In this document: positions 43,214-51,617 of the stretch, piece after piece
Layout of the letters: every line of letters starts with the position of its first letter
Numbering within the stretch: the stretch's first letter is position 1
Source of the DNA: RYN-230 sp036497945
Lineage (GTDB): Bacteria > Actinomycetota > Actinomycetes > Streptosporangiales > Streptosporangiaceae
Length of the DNA stretch: 64,000 nucleotides
Direction: 5' to 3'
NCBI GenBank assembly: GCA_036497945.1
Contig: DASXIN010000166.1
Span: 1-64,000 of the forward strand
The notes under the pieces: model-generated
What the model was told of the DNA's origin: nothing
The model's input: only the letters and a program-made list of their open reading frames with translations
Databases searched by the model: none
Made by a program: the position numbers and the translations under genes

Positions 43214-44905
43214 CTAGCCCCAGGCTAACTGCGATTTAGCTGGCGAGGCGGGGCGCGCCGAAGGCGTGTTCCCGTCGAGGCAGCTATCCCGGGGGGTCCA
43301 GGGGGTCGTCCCCCCGGAATGGCGCAGCGCGCGGCCGGGATGCTCGCCGGTGAGCTGGCCGTCGCGGAGTGCGAAACGGCCGTTGACCAGCACGTGGTGG
43401 ACGCCGCGGGCGGGCCGCCGTGGATGCTCGTAATCGGCCTGGTCCTGGACGGTGGCCGGGTTCACGACGGCCACGTCGGCGTGGCTGCCCGGGCGGAGCA
43501 GGCCGCGGCCGGCCAGGCCGAACCGGCGGGCCGCGTGCCCGGCCAGGTGCACCGCGGCCTGCCCCCAGGTCCAGTCGCCCAGCTCCCGGGTGTGCCGGCC
43601 GAGCAGCCGGGCGAACGCGCCCCAGCCGCGCGGATGCGGCCAGCGGCCGAGCAGGATCCCATCCGAGCCGGCCAGGTGCGCCTCGTGCCGGAGCAGCGCG
43701 CGCAGGTCGGCTTCGGTGTTCGTCGGCGGCTGGGCGAACACGCAGCCGGCCGCGAGCCCGCTGGCGGTGAGCAGCTCGCAGACCAGCTCCCCGGCGGGTA
43801 GGCCGGCCGTGCCGGCCGCCTCGGTCAGCGGCACTCCCTCGGCCCAGGACCACTCGGCCGCGCCGACGTAGGACAGCGTGATCCGGTCCAGCACGCCGCT
43901 GATGCCGGGGAACCAGTCCCGGGCCAGCCGCTGCCGGGTGGCCGGCTGGGCCAGCCGCCGCAGCGTCGCCTCCGGGCCGCCCGCCTGCACCTCACCGGGC
44001 AGGGCCAGCATGCCGAGGATGGTGCTGCCGCGCAGGTAGGGATAGGAGTCGAAGGTCACGTCGAGCCCGTCCGTGCGGGCCTCGTCGAGCAGCCCGGTCA
44101 GCATGCCAGCGGGGCCGTGATAGTGCGACACGTGCCCGGCCACCCCGGCCCGGCGGACGATCTCGGTCAGCTCGCGCATGCCGCGCCAGGCGTCCGCCTC
44201 GTAGCCGCGCAGGTGGCTTACGTACACCGCGCCCGCCTCGGCCACTGGGGCGCACAGCGCGGCCAGTTCGGCGACGTCGGCGAACCGGCCGGGCTGGTAC
44301 TCCAGCCCGCTGGACAGCCCGGCCGCGCCGTCTTCCAGCGCGTGTTCCACGAGGTTGCGCATGGCCGTGAGCTGCCGGGCGCCGGCGGGCGCGCCGGAGA
44401 AGCCCAGTACCTCGGCGCGGATGGTGCCGGCCGGGGCCAGGCAGGCCACGTTCAGCGCCGTTTTCCCGTCGTAGTGGGCCAGCAGGTCGGCGATGGTGCA
44501 ACCGCCGGCCAGCGGCGCCGGGCAGGGCCCGTTCACCGCGCCGAAGTACTGGCTGACCGCGTTGATCGTGGCGGCTGAGGCCGGTGCGTAGGACAGCCCG
44601 TCCTGGCCGATCAGCACGGTGGTGATGCCCTGGCGCAGCGCGGCCAGCTGCGCCTCGGCGCTGTCGGCCAGCCCGTCGGCGTGGGTGTGCGCGTCGATGA
44701 ACCCGGGCATCAGGTAGCGGCCGGTCACGTCCAGCTCGGCCGCCGCGGTGGCGCCGGTGCCGGAGCCGGCACCGGCTAGGCGGCCGACCGCGGCGACCCG
44801 GTCACCGGTGATGGCCAGGTCGGCCCGGAACGGCGGCCCGCCGGTGCCATCCACCACCCACCCGCCGCGAAGCAGCAGGTCGAATCGGTTACTGGTAGAG
44901 CCCAT
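43214..44905 (-). CDS. N-acyl-D-amino-acid deacylase (D-aminoacylase) family amidohydrolase
   Basis: A 563-residue amidohydrolase starting at 44905 and overlapping the SRPBCC gene by 17 bases. It opens with FDLLLRGGWVVDGTGGPPFRADLAI and has the HxH metal motif in MPGFIDAHTHADG. Further metal-site candidates are in YVSHLRGYE and HVSHYHG, and a closing HADVAVVNP strand. The family hydrolyses N-acyl-D-amino acids or related amides. The last ~33 residues (from SGGTTPWTP) derive from a palindromic-repeat fragment at 43289-43317. It could deacylate peptides or amino-sugar derivatives, but the substrate is not shown. Confidence 0.85.
   Translation of the reverse strand: MGSTSNRFDLLLRGGWVVDGTGGPPFRADLAITGDRVAAVGRLAGAGSGTGATAAAELDVTGRYLMPGFIDAHTHADGLADSAEAQLAALRQGITTVLIGQDGLSYAPASAATINAVSQYFGAVNGPCPAPLAGGCTIADLLAHYDGKTALNVACLAPAGTIRAEVLGFSGAPAGARQLTAMRNLVEHALEDGAAGLSSGLEYQPGRFADVAELAALCAPVAEAGAVYVSHLRGYEADAWRGMRELTEIVRRAGVAGHVSHYHGPAGMLTGLLDEARTDGLDVTFDSYPYLRGSTILGMLALPGEVQAGGPEATLRRLAQPATRQRLARDWFPGISGVLDRITLSYVGAAEWSWAEGVPLTEAAGTAGLPAGELVCELLTASGLAAGCVFAQPPTNTEADLRALLRHEAHLAGSDGILLGRWPHPRGWGAFARLLGRHTRELGDWTWGQAAVHLAGHAARRFGLAGRGLLRPGSHADVAVVNPATVQDQADYEHPRRPARGVHHVLVNGRFALRDGQLTGEHPGRALRHSGGTTPWTPRDSCLDGNTPSARPASPAKSQLAWG
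43289..43317 (-). repeat. Short fragment of the compound palindromic repeat
   Basis: Runs of G and C around TCCA and TCGTC match one end of the repeat unit. It lies in the 3' end of the D-aminoacylase gene and supplies part of its C-terminal tail. Confidence 0.6.
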
Positions 44906-45617
44906 CCAGCCAAGACTGCCAGGCGAGCTGGGTCTTGTCCTTCTCCACGTCGGCGGCGAACAGGTGGTGGCTGAGGCCGACCGGCATGCCGAACGCGTTC
45001 CGGCCGAAGAACCGGTACAGGCCGTCGGCGCTGCGCACGCCGATGAAGTTCGGGGTGGCATAGTCCACCACCGCGTCCACCGGGTCGAGGCCGGGCGGTG
45101 TCAGCCGCACCTGCTCGCCGGGCGCGCTGGCCGCGGTCAGCCCGAGTTCGCGGCGCAGCGTGTCGAAGGCGTCCTGGCTCTTGGCTGCCTCCGGCCCCTC
45201 GGCGGCGATGTAGGTGGGCCGCTGGCCCGCGAAGTAGCGCAGGTACTGGCCCAGGGTGTGCAGGTAGAAGTCGGTGTGCTGGCCGGCCGAGTCGTACTGG
45301 TTGTCCCAGTCGTCGGTGAACACGCCGCTGTGCACGTAGCGCAGCAGGACGGTGCCGCCGTCCTTCGCCTCGATGAGGTACTCCAGGGCGTTCATCACCT
45401 GGCCGTCCGGGCCCTCGGCGCGCACTTGCAGGTGCCACGGCGGATCGTAAGCGGTCACCGTGTGCCCGGCCCAGACTTCACCCAGCCGGCTCGGCGCGCC
45501 CTCGGCCACCGGGAACATCCAGGCCGCGGTGCCATCGCCGGTGGCGACGGCCTGCCAGACCTGCTCGGGGGTGGCCGGCAGCTCGACCTCGCGCCGGATC
45601 TCGAATTCACGTGCCAT
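44889..45617 (-). CDS. SRPBCC (AHSA1-like) domain protein
   Basis: A 242-residue helix-grip protein. It starts REFEIRREVELPATPEQVWQAVATGDGTAAWMFPV, the classical AHSA1 opening. The domain continues to about residue 150, with an extra C-terminal segment (GVRSADGLYRFFGRNAFG). It lies two bases after the ArsR-like gene. Such pairs of an ArsR regulator and an AHSA1 protein are very common in actinobacteria. Confidence 0.85.
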   Translation of the reverse strand: MAREFEIRREVELPATPEQVWQAVATGDGTAAWMFPVAEGAPSRLGEVWAGHTVTAYDPPWHLQVRAEGPDGQVMNALEYLIEAKDGGTVLLRYVHSGVFTDDWDNQYDSAGQHTDFYLHTLGQYLRYFAGQRPTYIAAEGPEAAKSQDAFDTLRRELGLTAASAPGEQVRLTPPGLDPVDAVVDYATPNFIGVRSADGLYRFFGRNAFGMPVGLSHHLFAADVEKDKTQLAWQSWLDGLYQ

Positions 45618-45619
45618 GA

Positions 45620-46276
45620 CTACTCCTGTCCTTGCGTCGGATTGCGGGTGATGCTCGGGTGCAGCGCGACCACCAGCCGGTGCACGCGCCCGCCCGGCGC
45701 ACTCTGGTCGTGGTACCGGGCGGCCAGCTCCTGGACCGCTTCGCTTAGCTCCCGGGCGAACTCCGCCCGGTCCGCGGCCGAGGCGAACCGGATCTCGCTG
45801 TCGATGGCGAACGTCGCCACCGGCCGGCCGGCCAGCCGCGATCTGGTGATCAGCTCACCGACCTCGCGGACCAGCCGGGCGGCCAGGGCGAGCAGCCACC
45901 GGGCGGAGAGCTGGTCCGGAGACCGGCCCGGGTCCGGCGCCACGGCGGCGAGGGCGGCGGGTGAGATCACGTAGGAGGCGGCGGTGGCGCGGAGCACGCG
46001 TTCGGTGCAGTTGCCCCGCTTGCGTTCCTCGACCAGTTCGACCAGGCCGTGCCGCTCTAGGGCGCGCAGGTGGTAGTTGATCTTTTGCCGGGCCAGCCCG
46101 GTGTGCGCGGCCAGAGTAGTGGCCGAGCCTGGTTCGGCCAGCGCAGCCAGCAGCCGGGCCCGCATCGGGTCCAGCGAAGCCTCGGCCGCCGCCGGATCAT
46201 CGATCACCGCCACCGACTCGATGGCCGCATGGTCAATCACGGCCACCGCCTCGGTCCCCGCCCGGCGCTCCGCCAT
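45620..46276 (-). CDS. ArsR-like helix-turn-helix regulator
   Basis: A 218-residue regulator. The winged HTH (RARLLAALAEPGSATTLAAHTGLARQKINYHLRALERHGLVEL) spans about residues 39-81. The C-terminal half is helical with no clear metal-binding cysteines. It is the first gene of the operon with AHSA1 and D-aminoacylase genes, which it probably controls. Confidence 0.87.
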   Translation of the reverse strand: MAERRAGTEAVAVIDHAAIESVAVIDDPAAAEASLDPMRARLLAALAEPGSATTLAAHTGLARQKINYHLRALERHGLVELVEERKRGNCTERVLRATAASYVISPAALAAVAPDPGRSPDQLSARWLLALAARLVREVGELITRSRLAGRPVATFAIDSEIRFASAADRAEFARELSEAVQELAARYHDQSAPGGRVHRLVVALHPSITRNPTQGQE

Positions 46277-46340
46277 GTCACCATGTTCCAGCCGACAAGG
46301 TTTCTTGTCAAGACATTCAAAGCTTTCGGCGAATGTCGAC

Positions 46341-46386
46341 AGCGCGGTGAGTTATGCCCCGCCCGTGGGGCACAACTCACCGCGCT
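46341..46386 (-). terminator. 20-bp hairpin after the GNAT gene
   Basis: Arms 46341-46360 and 46367-46386 pair over 20 bases with a single A-C mismatch and a 6-base loop. It lies 16 bases past the stop of the minus-strand GNAT gene (46403) and would insulate the ArsR operon from it. Confidence 0.68.
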
Positions 46387-46402
46387 CCTGAACTTGCGGA
46401 TG

Positions 46403-47065
46403 TCAGCCGGGGAGGCCGAAGTCGGGGAGGCACTCGGCCAGGCCGGTGATCTCCACCTCGGTGCTGCGGTGCGCCTGCCAGGTCGCGCGGTCCAGGCGCA
46501 GCCGGTGCTGGGTCGCGGGCTGGCCCCGGATGACCTGGCGTTCGATGCCGTCGAAGGCATAGCCGAGCTTGCGCGACACGCCAAGCGACGCGGCGTTGTC
46601 GGTGAACGCCTCGGACGCGGCGTACTCCGCGCCCAGGCCGGCGAAGGCCAGGTGCAGCACGGCCGCGCGCATCTCGGTGCCGATACCCTGGCGCTGGTAG
46701 CGCTGGCCCAGCCAGGACCCGGTGTGTACCTCGCGCAGCACGGCGAAGTCCCGCCCGGTCAGGCCCTGGGTGCCGGCGATCGCGCCGCCGATGTCGACCA
46801 CCAGGTTGAGCGTCCAGTCCTGCGGGGACCACGCGGCCAACTGGCCCCAGTGGTACTGCAGCACGCTGCGCGCCCGCTGGTCCGGCGGGACGTCCGTCCA
46901 CGGCACGCCGAACGGCTGAACCGCCGGGTCATGCACTCCGGCGGCGGCCAGGCTGGCCAACTCGTCCAGGTCGGCCAGCGAGGGCAGCCGCAGTTCCAGC
47001 CGCGGTGTCCGCAGGCGCAAGCCGAACAGCGGCCAGTGCTGGAGAACCAGGGGCGACGCTGCCAT
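46403..47065 (-). CDS. GNAT N-acetyltransferase
   Basis: A 220-residue acetyltransferase of the RimJ/RimL type. The acetyl-CoA site is GSWLGQRYQRQGIGTEMRAAVL (about residues 116-137), followed by SEAFTDNAASLGVSRKLGY. The N-terminus (TPRLELRLPSLADLDELASLA) is the usual one for this group. A C-terminal extension of ~35 residues lacks known motifs. Confidence 0.85.
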   Translation of the reverse strand: MAASPLVLQHWPLFGLRLRTPRLELRLPSLADLDELASLAAAGVHDPAVQPFGVPWTDVPPDQRARSVLQYHWGQLAAWSPQDWTLNLVVDIGGAIAGTQGLTGRDFAVLREVHTGSWLGQRYQRQGIGTEMRAAVLHLAFAGLGAEYAASEAFTDNAASLGVSRKLGYAFDGIERQVIRGQPATQHRLRLDRATWQAHRSTEVEITGLAECLPDFGLPG

Positions 47066-47203
47066 GGGCCGATTATCGGAGCCCGGCCGCCGTCCGGCAC
47101 TTCATTTATCGGGGACGGACGGCCTGCTGCCAGGGCCGGCACCCGAATAGGCCAGCGCCGGAGATTCTGGCTAAACCGGCTCAGCAGGCGCGGGCGTTTT
47201 GCG

Positions 47204-48418
47204 CTACTGTGCCCGGCGGCCGGCCGGCACCGTCCGGCCCTTCCATTCGCCGCCGCGCCCGGCATAATGCCTGCGCGCGGAATCCGCGGTCATCACGGCA
47301 TACAGCAGCGCGATACCGGGCAGAACCGGCGCCCGCCAGGCGCCCAGCCGGTACAGCCGGAGCACCGGCCAGAAGCTGACGCTCATCAGCAGCCAGCCGG
47401 CCAGTCCCGCCGCGGCGCACCAGGCGGCGGCCGCGCCGCCCCCAGCGGCCAGCCCGGCCAGCCCGGCCACGCCGGCCACCGCGGCCACCGGCGGGCCGGC
47501 GTACAGCCAGAGCAGGCCGAGCAGGGTCAGCCCGAGCAGCACCGGCGAGAAGCGCAGCTGGACGTAGGCGCTACGCGCGATCATGTCCCACAGGCCGGCC
47601 AGCCGCGGGTACGGCCGGCGGCTGCGGACTTCGGTGCTGAACCCCAGCCAGCAGCGGGCCCGGGACGGCGCCCGCTTGAGCAGCCGGCCCAGCGCCACGT
47701 CATCGATGCGGGCCCCGCTGATCGGGGCCAGGCCGCCCGCCGCGGCCAGCGTGGCCCGGTGGACCAGCATGCAGCCACCGGCCGCGGCAGCCGTCCGCGA
47801 AGCTGGCCGGTTCACCCAGCGGAACGGGTACAGCTGGGCGAAGAAGTAGACGAAGGCCGGCACGATGAGCCGCTCCCAGCCGGTGTCCGCGCGGAGCAGC
47901 GCCATCTGCGAGACCAGCGCACGGTCCCCGGGCACGGCCGCGCGGACCAGCGCGGTCAGCGTGCCCGGCGCGTAAGCGATGTCCGCGTCGGTGAACAGCA
48001 CGTAGTCGCACTCGCCCGCGGCCCGCAGGCCGGCCGCCATTGCGTGCACCTTGCCCGCCCAGCCCGGCGGCGTCGGCCCGGCCGGCACGACCCGCACGGC
48101 GGCCAGCCCGGCCGCGCCAGCGGCGGCGCCGAGGGCAACGGCGGTGTCCGCGGTCCCGTCGGTGCTGCCGTCGTCCACCAGCAGCACCGAGAACTCGCCC
48201 GGGTACTCCTGGGCCAGCAGGCTGGGCAGGGTGAGCGGCAGGATGGCCGCCTCGTCCCGGGCGGGCACCACGGCCAGCACGCTGGGCCAGCGTTCCGGCT
48301 GCCACTGCGGGTCGCCGGCCGGCAGCCGCTGATCGGTGCGCCAGAACCCGCCGTGCCCGGCCAGCAGGTAGACCCACGCGATCGCGGCGAGCAGGGCCAC
48401 CCCGGCCAGCACAGGCAT
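47204..48418 (-). CDS. hpnB: HpnB-like hopanoid-associated glycosyltransferase
   Basis: A 404-residue family 2 glycosyltransferase. One N-terminal membrane helix is followed by VLAVVPARDEA, VDDGSTDGTAD and the DxD motif in FTDADIAYAPG. GARIDDVALGRLLKR is the acceptor-side motif. Three to four C-terminal helices finish the protein. The arrangement matches HpnB, a conserved hopanoid-cluster enzyme of uncertain substrate. It lies about 10 kb from the hopanoid operon. It is the only gene in its transcription unit. Confidence 0.83.
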   Translation of the reverse strand: MPVLAGVALLAAIAWVYLLAGHGGFWRTDQRLPAGDPQWQPERWPSVLAVVPARDEAAILPLTLPSLLAQEYPGEFSVLLVDDGSTDGTADTAVALGAAAGAAGLAAVRVVPAGPTPPGWAGKVHAMAAGLRAAGECDYVLFTDADIAYAPGTLTALVRAAVPGDRALVSQMALLRADTGWERLIVPAFVYFFAQLYPFRWVNRPASRTAAAAGGCMLVHRATLAAAGGLAPISGARIDDVALGRLLKRAPSRARCWLGFSTEVRSRRPYPRLAGLWDMIARSAYVQLRFSPVLLGLTLLGLLWLYAGPPVAAVAGVAGLAGLAAGGGAAAAWCAAAGLAGWLLMSVSFWPVLRLYRLGAWRAPVLPGIALLYAVMTADSARRHYAGRGGEWKGRTVPAGRRAQ

Positions 48419-48446
48419 CCGCCAAGCCTAGAGCCCGCCCGCCCGA

Positions 48447-48496
48447 CGTGATCAAACGTGTGGTGTCGCTATCACGACACCACACGTTTGATCACG
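48447..48496 (-). terminator. Perfect 22-bp hairpin between SPFH and HpnB-like genes
   Basis: Arms 48447-48468 and 48475-48496 are exact inverted repeats with a six-base loop. It lies 13 bases past the stop of the SPFH gene (48510). There is no U-tract. It is the longest perfect stem in the window. Confidence 0.7.
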
Positions 48497-48509
48497 AACG
48501 GAGAACCGG

Positions 48510-49655
48510 TCAGCCGCGCGGGCGGCCGTCCTGCGGGCCCTCCGGGAGGCGGACCACGTCGGCGGTGGCCTCAGGCCCGGTGGCCAGGTTCTTCTTGATC
48601 GAGTCGAGGATGGTCAGCCCCTGGCCGACCAGGCCCGCGGCGATCTCGCTGAGCCCCTCGGCCCCGTTCAGCACGTTGACGTTCGCCCCAGCCAGGCCGC
48701 TCGCGGCCTCCTTGACGATCTGCGGGAGCTGGTCGATGAGCATCCGGTCCAGGGCGACCCGGTTGTTCGAGGCGGCCGCCTCGGCCTGGATCGTCATCCG
48801 CTCCGCGTCGGCCTTGGCCAGGATGCGCGTCTTCTCCGCTTCCGCCTCGGCCGGCCGGACCACCTCGGCCACCAGCTGGCGCTGGCGCAGCTCGGCCTGA
48901 CGCTGGGCCAGATCTGACTGGGCGTTGATGACCCCGATCTGGGTCTGCGCCTGCATCAGCGGCCCGGCCTGCCCCGCCTCGGCCTGCGCCCGGTCGATCT
49001 CGGCCTTGTACTGGGCCTGCACCACGGCGGTCTGCCGCGCGTACTCGGCCTGCTTACGCTGTGACTCCTGCTCGGCCTGGGCGGCCGCCTGGCGGGCCTG
49101 GGACTGGGAGATCTGCGCCTGGCGCTGGATGGCCGCGTTGTGCGGGGCGGCCATCGCGTCGATGTAGCCCGAGTTCATGTCGTCGATGGACTGGATCTGC
49201 AGCGAGTCCACGGACAGGCCGATCTTGGCCATCTCGGCCTTCGAGCCGTCGAGCACCTCAGTGGCCAGCTTCTGGCGTTCGGTAACGATCTCCTCCACCG
49301 TCATCGAGCCGATGATGGAGCGCAGGTGGCCGGCGAAGATCCGGCCGGTCAGGGTGGACATCTGGTCCTGGTCGGACAGGAAGCGCTGGCCGGCGTTGAC
49401 GATGCTCTCCTCGTCATTGCCGACCTTGAACGCGATCACGGAGCGGACGTTCAGCGTGATGCCCTGCTTGGTCACGCACTGCTCGGACACCTCCGCCTCG
49501 TTCATGGCCAGGGTCAGGTAGCGGACCTTGCGGAAGAACGGGAGGATGAACGCCCCGTGGCCGGTGACCACCCGGAACGGGGCGCCGTTGCGGCCATATC
49601 TTCCCCCGGAGACCAGCATGGCCTCATCGGGTGCTGGGACACGGTAGCCAAGCAT
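48510..49655 (-). CDS. SPFH/Band 7 flotillin-like protein
   Basis: A 381-residue protein; ATG 49655 is favoured over TTG 49661 because AGGAG is 7 bases ahead of it. Residues about 10-170 are the SPFH domain (YLTLAMNEAEVSEQCVTKQGITLNVRSVIAFKVG). Residues about 170-290 form a long Ala/Gln/Glu-rich coiled coil, as in flotillins. The C-terminus has ILDSIKKNL. There is no clear N-terminal membrane helix. It is likely to scaffold membrane microdomains. Confidence 0.88.
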   Translation of the reverse strand: MLGYRVPAPDEAMLVSGGRYGRNGAPFRVVTGHGAFILPFFRKVRYLTLAMNEAEVSEQCVTKQGITLNVRSVIAFKVGNDEESIVNAGQRFLSDQDQMSTLTGRIFAGHLRSIIGSMTVEEIVTERQKLATEVLDGSKAEMAKIGLSVDSLQIQSIDDMNSGYIDAMAAPHNAAIQRQAQISQSQARQAAAQAEQESQRKQAEYARQTAVVQAQYKAEIDRAQAEAGQAGPLMQAQTQIGVINAQSDLAQRQAELRQRQLVAEVVRPAEAEAEKTRILAKADAERMTIQAEAAASNNRVALDRMLIDQLPQIVKEAASGLAGANVNVLNGAEGLSEIAAGLVGQGLTILDSIKKNLATGPEATADVVRLPEGPQDGRPRG

Positions 49656-49667
49656 GATCAAGCTCCT

Positions 49668-49922
49668 TCAGACAGCAGAATGCGGTAACGGTTCCGGGAA
49701 AGGGTCGAGCGGATCGGTCCACTCACTAACATCCACCGTCCGCGTGCCGCGCGATTCGATGACCAGAACGGTCCTGCCCCTGGGAATCGGCTCAGCGGAC
49801 CAGGCGATATAGGCCTCAGTACCACCACGGATCTTGAGCAGCACCTCGCCCGGCCCCGCCTGTCCGCGGGTGGCGATGATCAGCACACCGATGCTGCCGA
49901 TCAGGGAGGGCTCCCCAGGCAC
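49668..49922 (-). CDS. Small NfeD-like OB-fold protein
   Basis: An 84-residue protein from a GTG, 13 bases before the SPFH start. It has a short hydrophobic start (LIGSIGVLIIAT) followed by strand-rich EAYIAWSAEPIPRGRTVLVIESRGTRTVDVSEW. This is the OB-fold pattern of NfeD proteins, which are the usual partners of SPFH proteins. The two are probably co-expressed. Confidence 0.65.
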   Translation of the reverse strand: MPGEPSLIGSIGVLIIATRGQAGPGEVLLKIRGGTEAYIAWSAEPIPRGRTVLVIESRGTRTVDVSEWTDPLDPFPEPLPHSAV

Positions 49923-50407
49923 CCGCGCAACTCCTCGTAATCACCCCGGTTTAACGACTTCACACTAGACCCCCAGCCAGCCTGGATGGGCTTGCCCGGC
50001 AGCCAGAACCGCATCAATCGGATATCGGCGCCGGGCCAGCTAGACGAAGACCGGCAGGCGGCCGGCCAGCGCGCCCAGTTCGGCCCGGTCCGCACTGTCC
50101 AGCGGCTCCACCCCCGCACCGCTCCCAGCGAGCAGTTATTTCCCAACGCCAGTACCCCCGGCTCACCCCCGGCCGCCCCACGCCGCGGGTGGCTGGGTCG
50201 AGCACCCCCACTCACCCCGAGCCGCCCCCCAGCCGCGGGCGGGCAACAAAATCGGGCGGGGCGGAATAGCCGACCGGGGCGGCACGTTACTAGCCATCGC
50301 TGGTGTGTTCGTGTCCCCCGGGCCGCAACTCATCTGCCTTCGCGGAATACCGTTCGGCTGGAGCCGCGTCGTGCCACTCGCCGAGAGGCGACCGCACACC
50401 AGCGCTT
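49923..50407. other. Intergenic region, nothing recognised
   Basis: Nearly 490 bases between the NfeD-like start and the terminator of the ribokinase-like gene. Frames have stops or atypical codon use. Degenerate GC-rich segments (such as repeated CCGCGGG near 50170-50240) are present, but no clear unit was defined. Confidence 0.35.
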
Positions 50408-50449
50408 AGCGCTGAGGCCCGCGGAGTCCGCTCCGCGGGCCTCGGCGCT
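50408..50449. terminator. 18-bp hairpin after the ribokinase-like gene
   Basis: Arms 50408-50425 and 50432-50449 pair fully with one G-T pair and a 6-base loop. It lies 19 bases past the stop at 50469. A run of T follows on the plus strand (50450-50455), so it could also stop plus-strand transcripts. Confidence 0.62.
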
Positions 50450-50468
50450 GTTTTATGCTCCGGGCCAG

Positions 50469-51395
50469 TCAGGCTCCGGGCCAGCGCACGCCGGTGGCGG
50501 CCAGCACGTCGGCCGCGGCCGGCAGGCCGTCCTGGGCGCCGGGCCGGGTGACCGCGGTGGCGCCCACCGCGCAGGCCAGCCGGACCGCTTCGGCCGGCGG
50601 CACCCCCGCGGCGGCGGCCACGCCTAGCGCGGCGACGAACGCGTCCCCGGCCCCCACGCTGTCCACGCTGGCCACGCTGAACCCGGGCACGGTGTGCGTG
50701 CCCGCCGCCCCGCCGAGCACCGCCCCGGCTGGGCCCAGGGTGATCACCACGTGCCGCGGGCCGAGCCCGGCCAGCGCCACGGCCGCCGACCGGGCCCCGT
50801 CCGGGCCGGTCACCGGCTGCCCCAGCAGCACGCCTGCCTCGGGCGCGTTGACCACCAGCCAGTCCACCCCGGCGGCCAGCAGTGGGCCGGACCCGGGAGG
50901 CACCGGTGCCAGGTTGAGCACCGTCAGCACCCCGGCGGCGCGGGCCCGGCGCAGCGCCTCGGCCAGCACGGCCACCGGGATCTCGGCCGACAGCACCAGG
51001 GCGTCGCCCGGCGCGGCCAGCGCCGCGGCCGCCTCGGCCGACCCGGCCAGGCCGTTCGCCCCCGGCGCCACGATGATCGAATTCTCGCCTGCCTGGTCCA
51101 CGCTGATCAGCGCGAGCCCGGTGCTGGCCTGCTCGATGACCCGGACTGCGGTGACGTCGACCGCGCCGTCGCGCAGCGCGGCCCGGCAGGCTACCCCGAA
51201 GTCATCGGCACCGCAGCAGCCCACCATCCGCACCGACGCGCCGAGCCGGGCCGCGGCCAGCGCCTGGTTGGCGCCCTTGCCGCCGGGCTGCAGCCGGGCG
51301 TCGGAGCCGAGCACGGTCTCCCCCGGGCCGGCCAGCCGCGGCACGCTGACCGATATGTCCATGTTCAGGCTGCCCAGCACCGTCACCCGCGGCAT
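50469..51395 (-). CDS. Ribokinase-like PfkB sugar kinase
   Basis: A 308-residue kinase starting at 51395 behind GAGGGAGAG. It has VTVLGSLNMDISVSVPRL, the substrate motif PGGKGANQALAAARLG (residues about 35-50) and SVGAGDAFVAAL with the catalytic Asp near residue 245. This matches ribokinase proper more closely than the PfkB gene at 32691. No transporter or regulator lies next to it. Confidence 0.87.
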   Translation of the reverse strand: MPRVTVLGSLNMDISVSVPRLAGPGETVLGSDARLQPGGKGANQALAAARLGASVRMVGCCGADDFGVACRAALRDGAVDVTAVRVIEQASTGLALISVDQAGENSIIVAPGANGLAGSAEAAAALAAPGDALVLSAEIPVAVLAEALRRARAAGVLTVLNLAPVPPGSGPLLAAGVDWLVVNAPEAGVLLGQPVTGPDGARSAAVALAGLGPRHVVITLGPAGAVLGGAAGTHTVPGFSVASVDSVGAGDAFVAALGVAAAAGVPPAEAVRLACAVGATAVTRPGAQDGLPAAADVLAATGVRWPGA

Positions 51396-51617
51396 CCGCT
51401 CTCCCTCATCGCACCGGCTTCCATGATCGCGGCCAGCCCGGGCCTCAGGTGGCCATTTCTGGCTGCGATCACGCGCCGGTCGCCGGGACGGCCCGGCGGC
51501 CGGCACGAGTGCGCGCGAATAGGTGGTCTGCGCGACGCCGATGGGGCATAAATTAAGCAAATAGCTGGAGACCCGGAAGAGTGCACAGCCAGGACGCATT
51601 ACCCGACATCAGGTACG

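Noticed and set aside
46070..48451. Plus-strand frame of 793 codons
   Set aside because: It is antisense to the GNAT and HpnB-like genes and has low-complexity Arg/Gln/Pro composition.
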